From Tetrapisispora phaffii CBS 4417 (lineage: Eukaryota; Ascomycota; Saccharomycetes; Saccharomycetales; Saccharomycetaceae): 64,000 nt of DNA. The notes under the pieces were generated by a model that worked only from the letters and a program-made list of their open reading frames with translations, did no database searches and was not told where the DNA came from. Position numbers and translations under genes: made by a program. Numbering within the stretch: the stretch's first letter is position 1; each line of letters starts with the position of its first letter. The stretch spans positions 496,001 to 560,000 of the forward strand of contig NC_016529.1 in the NCBI RefSeq assembly GCF_000236905.1, given 5' to 3'. Of this stretch, positions 29,017-38,886 are shown one piece after another.

Positions 29017-29471
29017 TTCTTGAACTGTCGATGCCCCAATGACTTTAATTGTTGTTCAATTCAAACCGGAGCTGTTAAATGCTTGTTCTCACTGCTGGCG
29101 TTTAGAATCAATATACAAATATCTTGTACTAAAAAGCAATAAGAAGATAATTTATATTATAATATATCAGATTGTGAGAGTACCAAAATAACTACAGTAC
29201 TGTATTATCCCAAATGACACACTCTTATTCTTGTAACTTCATACATAATCCCATTTACTGTCACTTTAAAACACAAAACTTTTCATCACAGTGTACGTTT
29301 TATTACTATTAGTAAGTGATGGACTAGCAATTAACTGGATACGCCATCGAGGCCATTGTACATCGATTACCATCAATTATAAGAGGTTCAGTGGGTTCAA
29401 TTACATAATATTTAGTAGTTGCTATCAATGGATTGATTACTTAGAAAGTTTTCTTTTCCAATTTATTTTGC
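29017..29471. promoter_or_regulatory. Divergent HRR25-like/NPY1 promoter region
   Basis: AT-rich, no gene. The open frame at 29291-29545 overlaps the NPY1 start in another frame and resembles nothing. Confidence 0.5.
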
Positions 29472-30671
29472 ATGCAAGTATTCTGGAGGCCTGCGAGTTC
29501 TATTATTCGAAATATATCAATAAACCATTCGTTAATGTCAAGTGACAATATGTTCTTTGGGCAAGATGTCCTAAACAGAGTGTCCTTTTTGAGAGGTGAT
29601 TCAGAATTCATTAAGGCAGCTTATGAGTGTCCAAAATCCGTGTTTATCCCCTTCATTGACGGTGAAGCGTTGCTGGATACCGTGCAAAATAAATTATATT
29701 TAACATCCACCGATGGTAACGAAGAGATCTCTAATGCTTTGAAGACCTTTGAGCCACTTTATAACACTGTTGAAGGTAGACATTTGAACTCTGGTATAAA
29801 TGTTATATTTCTAGGTTTAGATGAAAAGAAGGCTGGCATCGTTTACAAAGAGATATATAAAGGGATTCCATATTTTGGTGTCGACTTTCGTTGCACTGAC
29901 CAGACCATCATTAAACCGGAGCAGATCAAATCACTTAGGGAGTCGTACAAGTCGATGTCAATCATGGATATTATCAATATCACCAATAGAGAAGCTTCAC
30001 TTTACTCGCATGCAAAGATGTACGTAGACTGGTTAAGCAAATATAATTTCTGTCCTGGTTGTGGTTCGATTATTTACCCAGTTCAGGCAGGGAACAAATT
30101 ATTGTGCGGTAATGAGCATAAAGATCAAAAGTGTATTGTTAGAGATGCCAGAGTATCAAATGTTTCGTTCCCACGTACCGATACATCTATTATTATTGCC
30201 ATTACGAACTCCGATTTTAGTAAAATTTGCCTGACCAGGAATAAAAGGGCATTAAGAGACAAGAATGGAAAAGAAATGGCTATGTACACCACAGTAGCCG
30301 GTTTTATAGAACCGTCAGAGACTATCGAGACTGCATCTGCCAGAGAGATATGGGAAGAAACTGGTATTAACTGTGATGCTTCCAATGTGAAGATGGTCTT
30401 CACACAACCATGGCCATACCCAGTCAATTTAATGATCGGCTGTGTTGGTATGGTGAACTTTAACAATAAAAACGAAATGATCAATATAGATCATGATAAA
30501 GAATTATTAGATGCACAATGGTTCGACACTGCTGAATTAGTAGATGCCATAGCAAAATATGATGCTGACGGTTTTTTCGTCAAATTTAAAGATGAAATGG
30601 TAATTCCGTCTGATTCAACCGTTGCATTCAGATTACTTAAATATGTGGCAGAACGTTACATAAAGAAATAG
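29472..30671 (+). CDS. NPY1: NADH/NAD+ diphosphatase Npy1 (NUDIX)
   Basis: 399 residues from the ATG at 29472, or 378 from the ATG at 29535 (MSSDNMFFGQDVLNRVSF), which aligns with the start of S. cerevisiae Npy1 (about 384). It has a zinc ribbon CPGCG...CGNEHKDQKC and a complete NUDIX box GFIEPSETIETASAREIWEE followed by TG. It hydrolyses NADH to NMNH plus AMP; NudC-type relatives also remove NAD caps from RNA. S. cerevisiae Npy1 is peroxisomal through a C-terminal SHL. This protein ends YIKK with no PTS1. The extra 21 residues (MQVFWRPASSIIRNISINHS) are basic, without acidic residues, and could be a mitochondrial presequence. Confidence 0.93.
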   Translation: MQVFWRPASSIIRNISINHSLMSSDNMFFGQDVLNRVSFLRGDSEFIKAAYECPKSVFIPFIDGEALLDTVQNKLYLTSTDGNEEISNALKTFEPLYNTVEGRHLNSGINVIFLGLDEKKAGIVYKEIYKGIPYFGVDFRCTDQTIIKPEQIKSLRESYKSMSIMDIINITNREASLYSHAKMYVDWLSKYNFCPGCGSIIYPVQAGNKLLCGNEHKDQKCIVRDARVSNVSFPRTDTSIIIAITNSDFSKICLTRNKRALRDKNGKEMAMYTTVAGFIEPSETIETASAREIWEETGINCDASNVKMVFTQPWPYPVNLMIGCVGMVNFNNKNEMINIDHDKELLDAQWFDTAELVDAIAKYDADGFFVKFKDEMVIPSDSTVAFRLLKYVAERYIKK

Positions 30672-31004
30672 CTCACTTTATATATTATAGAAGTATCTTT
30701 TACCATTAAACTTTAAATATCTCTCTTATTTTATGTCCTTACACGATAAACGCTGTCCCTTTTTAAGACTTAGAACTGTTTTTAAATTTCAATCCTGTAA
30801 TGATATGTCAAATAAATAGTATATATATAAGATTGAATATAAAATGGTTTTGATTTGATGTTTACGGTATTCAAAGTTTAAGGAACAAGGCATCAGAGGT
30901 GTTGTTTAAGTAGGGACAAGTTAAGTTCTTTGTTTCTGTTTGTTTTGGTTGCATTTCATTAGAGAAATTACTCGTTCATTACTATTTATTTTGTTAGGTG
31001 AAAA
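30672..31004. other. Intergenic NPY1-PGC1
   Basis: PGC1 promoter and NPY1 3' end; AT-rich with TATATATAAG near 30821-30830. No other feature. Confidence 0.5.
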
Positions 31005-31967
31005 ATGTTAGAAATTGTTGGCCATAGAGCTTATAAAGGTAAGTACCCTGAGAACACATTGCCAGCTTACGAAAATGCTTATAATGTCAATGCTGATTAC
31101 ATTGAGACTGATTTGCAGATGACCAGTGATGGTGTTGTCGTTGTTAATCATGATGCTGACACTGGTCGTATGTGGGACAAAAACTTGGTTATTGCTGAAA
31201 CTTTATACAAGGATATCAAAGAGTTGAGATGCAAAACCAATAAGAAATTGAAGATGCTGACGCTAGTGGAAATGCTAGAATGGTGTGTTGCCCATCCACA
31301 TGCAAAAATAATGCTAGACATTAAATTCACTAATAAGAAAGTGATTTTAGTGAAAGCTTTTTCAGCTATGAGAAAAGTTAAAGATGATATTAAATTCTGG
31401 CAGCAACGTATTATGTGGGGTATCTGGAAGATTGATTGGTACCATTACGGTGTTGAGACTGGTGTTCTAGAGAATTTCAAGTTTATATGCATCGTTTTGG
31501 ATTTGGATACCGGCAGAGAATTCATTCAATATTCATTAGATTTGAACTCTCCATCGTATAAACTATATGGTATCAGCACACATTTCAGTTCCACGTGGAC
31601 TGATAAATATTTGAAAGATATGGTGCCACTAATGAAAAAACAAGACATCAAAGTGTATGTCTGGACCATCAATAAAGAAATTGATATTAAATTAATTTTA
31701 CAGATTCCAAGTGTTCATGGTATTGTCACTGATGATCCATTGGAAGCTAGGAAACTTGTCGAGAAATACCACAAGGTCATCAGACCAAAGAAGGTCTTCT
31801 CGAAACCATCCTTACTCAGTGAAGAAGGTTTCAGATTTTACTCATTGAAATTAATATATAGTTGTCTACTTTCAATAGCGCTATCCAAATGGGCACACAT
31901 CAAATTCTTCGATGTCTCTTTTGTTCAACTGCTCCTGCTATTCATGCGCCTAATCGGATTTGTCTGA
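31005..31967 (+). CDS. PGC1: Phosphatidylglycerol phospholipase C Pgc1
   Basis: 320 residues (S. cerevisiae about 321). Glycerophosphodiester phosphodiesterase (GDPD) TIM barrel: active-site GHRAYKGKYPENTLPAYENA, metal-binding YIETDLQMTSDGVVVVNHD, and a C-terminal barrel strand VYVWTINKE with GIVTDDP. The last ~35 residues are hydrophobic (LIYSCLLSIALSKWAH, VQLLLLFMRLIGFV) and act as a tail membrane anchor. It degrades phosphatidylglycerol to diacylglycerol at lipid droplets and mitochondria. Orientation relative to HRR25 matches YPL206C. Confidence 0.95.
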   Translation: MLEIVGHRAYKGKYPENTLPAYENAYNVNADYIETDLQMTSDGVVVVNHDADTGRMWDKNLVIAETLYKDIKELRCKTNKKLKMLTLVEMLEWCVAHPHAKIMLDIKFTNKKVILVKAFSAMRKVKDDIKFWQQRIMWGIWKIDWYHYGVETGVLENFKFICIVLDLDTGREFIQYSLDLNSPSYKLYGISTHFSSTWTDKYLKDMVPLMKKQDIKVYVWTINKEIDIKLILQIPSVHGIVTDDPLEARKLVEKYHKVIRPKKVFSKPSLLSEEGFRFYSLKLIYSCLLSIALSKWAHIKFFDVSFVQLLLLFMRLIGFV

Positions 31968-32594
31968 TTGATTATCCATCACGCACAAGCACACATACAT
32001 ACACACACAAATACCAACCTATCGTTCTTATATAGTTTTTATTTCAATTGTACCCAAACGAATTACCTCTTCCATGATACTAGTCGCCCACTTTTTACAA
32101 TGATTCTCAGTCTCCCATGCTGATATTGAGATTATATAAATTACATAAACATGGCCTCTAAACTACTATTTGATAATAAGATCAACGTTACGTGTCAATT
32201 AGACCCTATAACAACCATATTTGGCTCTTTAGAGTCGTCAATGAGTCTTAAAACACTGCTAAACCTTCTATTGCTCTTTATTAGTCACGTGACTGCTCTT
32301 TATGAATTGAAAGATCTTTAAATTCCAATTTCTAAGAAACATGATAACCGTAATGCTACAATAGTGCTATTTAAATAGACATGAATAGTTTATAAGTGAT
32401 TGAAGAAGATCGTATAGCCGCTAGCAAGATATCGATAGGTCACAAGTCCATGAGAGTGCTTGTCGTTTTGAAATTGGTTGTTTAGCTTATTGTTACGATT
32501 TTTTTTAGTGTCTTTATTTTGATTTGATTTTTTTGACTACTACTATTGAGTTGCTTGATCTCCACATAAGATAATATAAAATCAAAAATAACGT
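31968..32594. other. Intergenic PGC1-SGF73
   Basis: 627 bp. It holds a 12-bp palindrome AGTCACGTGACT (32283-32294), a good E-box for Cbf1 or Pho4, about 300 bp before SGF73, then a T-rich tract near 32500-32530. A CA-rich stretch lies at 31981-32012. No gene. Confidence 0.55.
32283..32294. promoter_or_regulatory. CACGTG E-box palindrome (Cbf1/Pho4 type)
   Basis: AGTCACGTGACT is perfectly symmetrical; GTCACGTG is the preferred Cbf1 core in yeasts. It probably belongs to the SGF73 promoter. Confidence 0.6.
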
Positions 32595-33977
32595 ATGATG
32601 TCGAATGCTGATGCTATTATTAAAGGCTTCAAAGATAGTGTGGTGGAAAAATATCCGAATATAATAAGTAATACACAAAGTAATGAGAATGATTCAGAGA
32701 AAAATGCAAGTAATCCAGGTTGGAAACAATTATTAGGTAAAGTTAAGAATGCTCCCCTTCAGTACGACCATGTAGATTTGAAGAAAAAAGAGAAGTTTTT
32801 CAATTCAAATACACATTTCATTGACAATGGTCTGGCTACAAACAATTACACAAATTATAGGCTTTGTAATGCCTGTGGGAAACCAATTAGTATTGAGGTC
32901 ATCATGGATCATTTAAAGACTTATTGTAGCAAATTACAACCAAGTTATGATAAGGCGGAAGAAGTCAAACCTATAGCAGTGGAAGAAGACGATAATTCTA
33001 GAAATAACAAAATAGAGGAAGAAGATATGAATGATGATGATTACGATGATAATGATGATGATGATAATGACAGAAAGAGAACTGCAAATGATCTGGATGA
33101 ATCTACACCAGGAACTCCGATGACTTCATCTAAAAAACAGAGAGTAAGTGGTTCTAGGAAACCTCGGAAGGTTAAGCAAAGGAACCCAACAGATAAACAT
33201 TTAATCAACTTCGATAAACAATGTGGTGTTGGACTTCCCGAAGGCGGATATTGTGCACGTTCATTGACTTGTAAATCACATTCAATGGGTGCAAAGAGAG
33301 CAGTAGAAGGTAGAACGCAAGATTATGATCTATTATTAGCTGAATATCACAAAATTCATCAAACTAAAATCGGTGCTGCTGCTGAAAAAAGAGCTAGACA
33401 AACTACACAAAAACCAAAGGAACCAAAACAACCAAAAGAAAGGAAAGCAAAACAGAAGAAAGCAAGAGGAAAGCCATCCAAGAAAAAGGAAGACAATAAT
33501 TCACAATCTGCAGATGCTCTTGCAGCTGATATGGTTATTTTAACCCCTGAAGAAGAGACTACACAAGTGCTGAATGGTATCTCCAGATCGTACCCACTAC
33601 CACTGGAATCAACAGTACTTACATCAGTAAGAAGAAGGACAAAGTATTTTAGAATGAGAGAAATGTTTGCATCTTCTTTCTCGATTAAAACAGGTTATAC
33701 ATCTCCAGGATATGGTCCTATTCAATCAAGGGTTGGTTGTGTCGATATAGAGAAGCCATTTGAATACAAATTTAGAATTAAAACCCCACAACCTAATACT
33801 GCATTACAGCAACAACAAAATTTAGTTCAACAACAACGTCAAAGATCTCAACAGCAAATGCTATTGATGCAGCAGCAACAGCAGCAACAGCAGCAACAGA
33901 GACAACAGCAGCAACAGCAGCAACAGCAAAGGCAAGCAATGCAACAACAATTACAAAATAACCTTAACGCACAATAG
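32595..33977 (+). CDS. SGF73: SAGA deubiquitinase-module subunit Sgf73 (ataxin-7 homologue)
   Basis: 460 residues, much shorter than S. cerevisiae Sgf73 (about 657). The N-terminal helix/zinc region that threads into the Ubp8 module carries C91-x2-C94-x11-H106-x4-C111. An acidic patch ([17 protein letters not shown]) and basic regions flank the SCA7 domain (~205-250: [20 protein letters not shown] then [11 protein letters not shown]), which binds nucleosomes. The C-terminus (~400-460) is almost pure glutamine. Two adjacent ATGs (32595, 32598) are possible starts. Sgf73 links Ubp8-Sgf11-Sus1 to SAGA for H2B deubiquitination. Confidence 0.94.
   Translation: MMSNADAIIKGFKDSVVEKYPNIISNTQSNENDSEKNASNPGWKQLLGKVKNAPLQYDHVDLKKKEKFFNSNTHFIDNGLATNNYTNYRLCNACGKPISIEVIMDHLKTYCSKLQPSYDKAEEVKPIAVEEDDNSRNNKIEEEDMNDDDYDDNDDDDNDRKRTANDLDESTPGTPMTSSKKQRVSGSRKPRKVKQRNPTDKHLINFDKQCGVGLPEGGYCARSLTCKSHSMGAKRAVEGRTQDYDLLLAEYHKIHQTKIGAAAEKRARQTTQKPKEPKQPKERKAKQKKARGKPSKKKEDNNSQSADALAADMVILTPEEETTQVLNGISRSYPLPLESTVLTSVRRRTKYFRMREMFASSFSIKTGYTSPGYGPIQSRVGCVDIEKPFEYKFRIKTPQPNTALQQQQNLVQQQRQRSQQQMLLMQQQQQQQQQQRQQQQQQQQQRQAMQQQLQNNLNAQ
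33803..33960 (+). repeat. SGF73: CAG/CAA polyglutamine tract at the SGF73 3' end
   Basis: Mixed CAG and CAA codons encode about 40 glutamines in the last ~55 residues, broken by R, M and L. The codon mixture limits slippage compared with pure CAG. Confidence 0.9.
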
Positions 33978-34391
33978 TACAACTAAAATGTAACTCACAT
34001 TTTACTCATAACGATGCCTTGTATACGTACCTATGGGAGAAAAACCTGGCCTGACAACAAATTCCAAGGTAACAGCAGTGATAGTAATATACATATAAAT
34101 TCTTTCAATATCATTAACCTACCAATATTAATATTAATAATGTTACAGATGAACAGGGGAGGGATACTGAGTCAGTTTATTTTTTTATGGAAGGCTTAAT
34201 CTGAGTCTAGAGAGCTCAGGAAGTAATGAGTTGAAGTTGAAGTAAGAAAATATATTAGCAGCATTATGTCACTAAAAATTGTGCACAAATTTATAAATAG
34301 AGTTGTATCCATATCACAGAAATTACTTGAGATTGGGACTTATATATTACTTAATTATAAATTTTTAAAACTAATATATATTAAGTCTTAA
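33978..34391. other. Intergenic between convergent SGF73 and ALG2
   Basis: 3' flanks; AT-rich. The open frame at 34014-34199 shows no protein-like features. Confidence 0.5.
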
Positions 34392-35921
34392 TTAATAGAA
34401 ATAGTCTCCAAACTGTATGTCCAGGCCAGCAGCCATCCAAATTATTGCCCATAATACGCTTTTGAAATAATAGCTAACCCAGATAGCTACAATAAAATGA
34501 CCTATACCAGAGTTAGGAAATATATTCGAAATAATGAATCTTAAGAACACGTTACCCAATATAATGACAAACTTTTCCCAAATATATGTGTATTTTTCCA
34601 CCCAGTAGATTCTATCAATGTTATCTTCAAAACTTTTAGTCATAGCGGTTCTAGAAAATATTTGTTTAATTCTAAGAGGACCAGCTTTAGTGAAATTTAT
34701 CTTCGAATAAATCTCTGAGGATCCATTAGCTATCATCATACATTCGTTAATTGCGTTTGCCCATTCTTCTACCTTGGTTTCACGCAGCCAACCTGTTGCA
34801 GTATCATCATTTTCTCCTAAAACAAGTGAATTGACAGTTTCTAATGGACCTCCCGAGTTTGCTGCTAGTACTGGTTTCCCATGATTCATAGCTTCCAATG
34901 GAACAATACCAAAATGTTCATTGGATGGTGTATATAAAAGAAGTTCAGTCTCAGATAATAATAATTCTTTCAATGATCCTGATATAGACGTCAGAAATAT
35001 AACTTTAGAAGCTTTAATATCAGCATCGAGTTTAATTTCCCCGCTAAAATATTGAGGATAAAAAATTGTGCTGTATTTTATCTCTAATGCTGTGGCTGCT
35101 TTTTGTAGTTCCTTCAAACATTCGATGTTATCAGGAACTCTGTGATCATAACCACCGCAAATAACTAATTTTGAGTGGTCATCTTTCATTGCATTTGATT
35201 TATTGAATGATTGTAAGGCCAGCAAAATATTTTTTTTAAGTTCAAACCTATTAATACTTAGATAAAATTTATCTTCCGAATCTTTCATTTTACTCAATAA
35301 TTCTCTGTCAATTTTCTCTATACTTTGTGTGTTTTCTGTATTAACACATGGATATATAACATGAGGTTCCTTGCCGATAGTTGGAAATACCTCAGCGTAT
35401 ACGCTCTTAGTAAATTTTGAATTTACAATAATTGCATCAGATACTCCCATAGTGAATTGTTCAAGGTAATCAAACGGAATTCTATATAATTTTTTAATCA
35501 AACTGGATCTAATTGCAAGTAGTTGGTCAGGGAAATGGCAATAGAACAATATTTTAGCATGACCAAACAAATGTAAAAATGGAATACATGTAGATAATTG
35601 ATCAACAATAAATAAATCATGCTTATTCACTTTTCCTGACAGCACTAGATTAGCTACCAATACCATTTGCCTTAGATTAGAGAAAATAATGTAAAATTTA
35701 CCATAAACTGTTGTAGGAAGACTATCACCATAAACTTCAACTTTCAAAAGACCACTTTTCACTTCTTCAAAACAATGTGTCTTGTCACAATGGCTTGTAT
35801 AAATAGTGACATTATGGCCCTGTTCTTGTAGACCGACAGCAGCATCCACTATTAATCTCTCAGCACCCCCAATGCCCAAATCAGGGTGCAAAAATCCAAT
35901 ATCCAATTTCTCAGTTAACAT
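34392..35921 (-). CDS. ALG2: Alpha-1,3/1,6-mannosyltransferase Alg2
   Basis: 509 residues from the ATG at 35921 (MLTEKLDIGFLHPDLGIGGA), matching the length of S. cerevisiae Alg2 (about 503). The frame runs upstream to 36041, but only a GTG starts it. GT-B glycosyltransferase family 4: IYTSHCDKTHCFEEVK, DQLSTCIPFLHLF, FYCHFPDQLL and the donor-site E-x7-E region HFGIVPLEAMNHGKPVLA with NSGGPLET. C-terminal hydrophobic helices anchor it to the ER. It adds the second and third mannoses to Man1GlcNAc2-PP-dolichol on the cytosolic face. Confidence 0.95.
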   Translation of the reverse strand: MLTEKLDIGFLHPDLGIGGAERLIVDAAVGLQEQGHNVTIYTSHCDKTHCFEEVKSGLLKVEVYGDSLPTTVYGKFYIIFSNLRQMVLVANLVLSGKVNKHDLFIVDQLSTCIPFLHLFGHAKILFYCHFPDQLLAIRSSLIKKLYRIPFDYLEQFTMGVSDAIIVNSKFTKSVYAEVFPTIGKEPHVIYPCVNTENTQSIEKIDRELLSKMKDSEDKFYLSINRFELKKNILLALQSFNKSNAMKDDHSKLVICGGYDHRVPDNIECLKELQKAATALEIKYSTIFYPQYFSGEIKLDADIKASKVIFLTSISGSLKELLLSETELLLYTPSNEHFGIVPLEAMNHGKPVLAANSGGPLETVNSLVLGENDDTATGWLRETKVEEWANAINECMMIANGSSEIYSKINFTKAGPLRIKQIFSRTAMTKSFEDNIDRIYWVEKYTYIWEKFVIILGNVFLRFIISNIFPNSGIGHFIVAIWVSYYFKSVLWAIIWMAAGLDIQFGDYFY

Positions 35922-36474
35922 ACTTTCTTTATTATAAAGTGAAAGATGTTGTTTAGTTTTAATTAATCTTTGCCTTTCAATTATCTTAGCAGGATACGAT
36001 AAAAACTCCAACAATTTCCTAGTATGAGCTGCACAGTTCACAAATCCATTGACTGTTTAAGATTGATAAAGTAATCACTTACAGATATATTGTTATTGAG
36101 GATGTTTATAATTTAAAATTATATTCAATTTATGTATCTGTAAAAAATTTCCGAATACTAGTCCCTTGTGCGCTTCTAGTTTCAATGACGTTAACTAAAA
36201 TAAAGGTCACATAGATATATTTATTAGCGATATAACCAAAAGTTAGGTCAAATATTGGTTGGTTATCATCTCTGCACTTATTGTCCGGATTGCAATTGTT
36301 GTAAGACTATTCTAACTCTCTTTCGGGATTGCTCTCCAGAGAACATTAGGTAAATATATGACTCTAAAATCAATATTGTCATTGCCATTGACATTAGTTT
36401 GAATAAATATCTAGTTTAAATTATTTGAATAAATTTATATACAGCTGAAAGAAAAATGTTTTTGAAACCATACC
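35922..36474. other. Intergenic, ALG2 promoter and TYW1 3' end
   Basis: AT-rich with no recognisable element. Part of it (35922-36041) is open in the ALG2 frame but has no ATG. Confidence 0.5.
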
Positions 36475-38886
36475 TCAGATGGCAGCAGGAAGTGGTGGTA
36501 ATGTAACGGTTTCATTTATTAGATCCTTATTCTTCTTTTTCCCCTTTCTATGGATTCTGGTATTACCTGGAGCAAACCCACCATTACCAAACAATGCCCA
36601 TTCTGGGGTTTTGGCCATGTAGTCTAGATGAGTAAATTCTTCGCCAGATTTTAATAATGTGAAGAACTTTTCAAAATCAATATGAGTGTGCCATTCGTTA
36701 TTGATCTTGAATTTTGTATTAGCAATCAATATAGTATTAGAGTGTGCGTGTTCAGCTGCAACATCATATGCAAGCCCTCTTCTCTGTAGTTCAGCACTAA
36801 ATTCTTTAACGAAATTGGTACATTCTTCATAAAAGGGGATATTTTGCATTGTTAAAGAATTACCATTACCAGTTGAAGATCCTGCAAAAGTTGCGCCCTT
36901 GACTTCAATAAAACAAGGGTTGCCTCTTTCTACAAGATCAGCATATGCTGAAATGTCACCCATATTGAAACCTTTCACCAAAGTTAATCTATAAACAGTT
37001 CTCTGGTGTGACTGTAATGAGTTGATAAGATCTAAACATTCGAGCATTCTCTCCCAGAAATCTTTAAATAATGGCCTATCTACCTTTTTCAAATCAAATT
37101 TAGTTGGGGCATCAATGGAAACGTATAATTGGGTAACTTTTCCTAGATTTCTTAAAGCATCGGGATGTTGAGCATTACAAACTAAAAAACTTGAAATATC
37201 TTTGGAATGCAAAAGTTCAACAAAACGATTAATGTATGGGTACATGATTGGTTCACCGACTAACGATAATGCACAGTGTGCAACTTTGAAAGCCTTTGCA
37301 AATCTTTCTGCTACGACACCGGGAACACCTCTCATTTGTTTAATTTTTGAGTAATGGCCTTGTAATGCATTTTCTAAAATATATTCTGGTTCATCTACCT
37401 CCCATCTCCATGATTTAGATACTGGGTTGGTACCATGTCTCCAGCAAAAAACACATTTCGAAGAGCATGCTAATGATGGTGTTAATTCCATACATCTACT
37501 TGATACAATATTGAATAATGACTGTTTGTAACAAGAGCCTGTACCTCTCAAATCACTCTTAGTCCATCTACATATCTTAACACCAGAATGCGAACCAACT
37601 ATTGTGTAACCTTGCTTTGTTAACTGTTTGTAAGTTGGACTATCCTTAGCAACCATTTTTTTGATTCCTAAAGAAGAATCATTGTTCACTGCACCGATAT
37701 CTTCTAGATCAATTAACTCATCATCATCATTTTCGTTTGTTTCTTCAGGATCCTCGTAATCATCATCATTTTCATCATATTCATATAATATTGGCTCATC
37801 ATCCTTTAACATTTCACAAAATAAGTCAATCCATTCAGTAACTTTATCTTCACCATCGACTTTTACACATACCTCGCCAACTGGGAATATTCTTCTGCCA
37901 CCTAATTTTGAAATCCAAGTGTCAGTCATTTTTGCTTGGTAGCAGAACTTTTCAGGCCAACTTTCGGAATCACCTAAACCTAAGACTGTGTAACCTACCA
38001 ATTTTCTTAATGGGAACTTATCTATTCTAAAATCGTGAAAGTTTTCAGATAATGTTTGTAAGAAGTAATCTAAAGGACAATCGCTATCATAGGAAGGCAA
38101 AACAAATATATATAATGCATTTTCAACTGGGGTATTTACGAAATATTCATCTAAGTCATCAATTTCGTCTAAATTCATTAAGATCGGTTTAGATTCCAAC
38201 TCTTTCGATTCAGACAATAACACATGAGCTTTTTCAGCATTTCTTGCAGCAGCACCTTGTAAAGAACTGTAGAAAATATAAATCTGAGAATTTAATAACT
38301 TATCCTTAGAGATTGTCATCGCAGATTTGATTATATCTACCTCAACATTGTCATCATTTTTTTTATTCTGTATTCTCTTTGCAAAACGTTTCAAAGGCCT
38401 CGCATTGTTCCCATTCACTTTCAGTTCACTTAATTCAGAAGAGTTCGACTTACCTTTGATCTTGAAGGACTGAGTAAAATCAACAGCCATTGGGAACTCG
38501 GATTTTTTTGCTTCTTTCTCATTTTCCTTTTCAGTCACTTCAGAATCGCCAGAACGTGCTCCAGAACTCTTATTTTTGTTCTTTGGAGCACATTTACCAC
38601 TACCACAACATCCTTCTTTCTTCTTAGCGCCATTTTTGTTCTTAGTAGAACAACATCCACCATCTTTGCCCCCACAACATTTCTTCTTCTTCTTCGTCTC
38701 CTTTTCAGGTTCTAGTGACTTAACCTCTTGAGAATTTTCACTTAAGAAATTTTCATGTTCAGAATCATAAGCAAGAGCATAAATAACTAGTAGAGAAACA
38801 CTAACAGTAAGTTTTCCTCCAAAATAATAATATAATGAAACACAACTCAACACAACAGTGGAAGTAATAGGATTCGTAACAACCAT
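36475..38886 (-). CDS. TYW1: Wybutosine synthase Tyw1, membrane-anchored radical SAM enzyme
   Basis: 803 residues from the ATG at 38886 (S. cerevisiae YPL207W about 810). An N-terminal hydrophobic stretch (~5-42) is a likely ER anchor. A lysine-rich segment with seven cysteines (C70, C71, C78, C79, C93, C94, C99) follows. Then come a flavodoxin domain (~200-365, IYIFYSSLQGAAARNAEKA) and a radical SAM domain with CSSKCVFC ligating a 4Fe-4S cluster and HGTNPVSKSWRWEVDEP. It forms imidazopurine-4-demethylwyosine from m1G37 and pyruvate in tRNA-Phe. Next to RKM1, as YPL207W-YPL208W. Confidence 0.95.
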   Translation of the reverse strand: MVVTNPITSTVVLSCVSLYYYFGGKLTVSVSLLVIYALAYDSEHENFLSENSQEVKSLEPEKETKKKKKCCGGKDGGCCSTKNKNGAKKKEGCCGSGKCAPKNKNKSSGARSGDSEVTEKENEKEAKKSEFPMAVDFTQSFKIKGKSNSSELSELKVNGNNARPLKRFAKRIQNKKNDDNVEVDIIKSAMTISKDKLLNSQIYIFYSSLQGAAARNAEKAHVLLSESKELESKPILMNLDEIDDLDEYFVNTPVENALYIFVLPSYDSDCPLDYFLQTLSENFHDFRIDKFPLRKLVGYTVLGLGDSESWPEKFCYQAKMTDTWISKLGGRRIFPVGEVCVKVDGEDKVTEWIDLFCEMLKDDEPILYEYDENDDDYEDPEETNENDDDELIDLEDIGAVNNDSSLGIKKMVAKDSPTYKQLTKQGYTIVGSHSGVKICRWTKSDLRGTGSCYKQSLFNIVSSRCMELTPSLACSSKCVFCWRHGTNPVSKSWRWEVDEPEYILENALQGHYSKIKQMRGVPGVVAERFAKAFKVAHCALSLVGEPIMYPYINRFVELLHSKDISSFLVCNAQHPDALRNLGKVTQLYVSIDAPTKFDLKKVDRPLFKDFWERMLECLDLINSLQSHQRTVYRLTLVKGFNMGDISAYADLVERGNPCFIEVKGATFAGSSTGNGNSLTMQNIPFYEECTNFVKEFSAELQRRGLAYDVAAEHAHSNTILIANTKFKINNEWHTHIDFEKFFTLLKSGEEFTHLDYMAKTPEWALFGNGGFAPGNTRIHRKGKKKNKDLINETVTLPPLPAAI

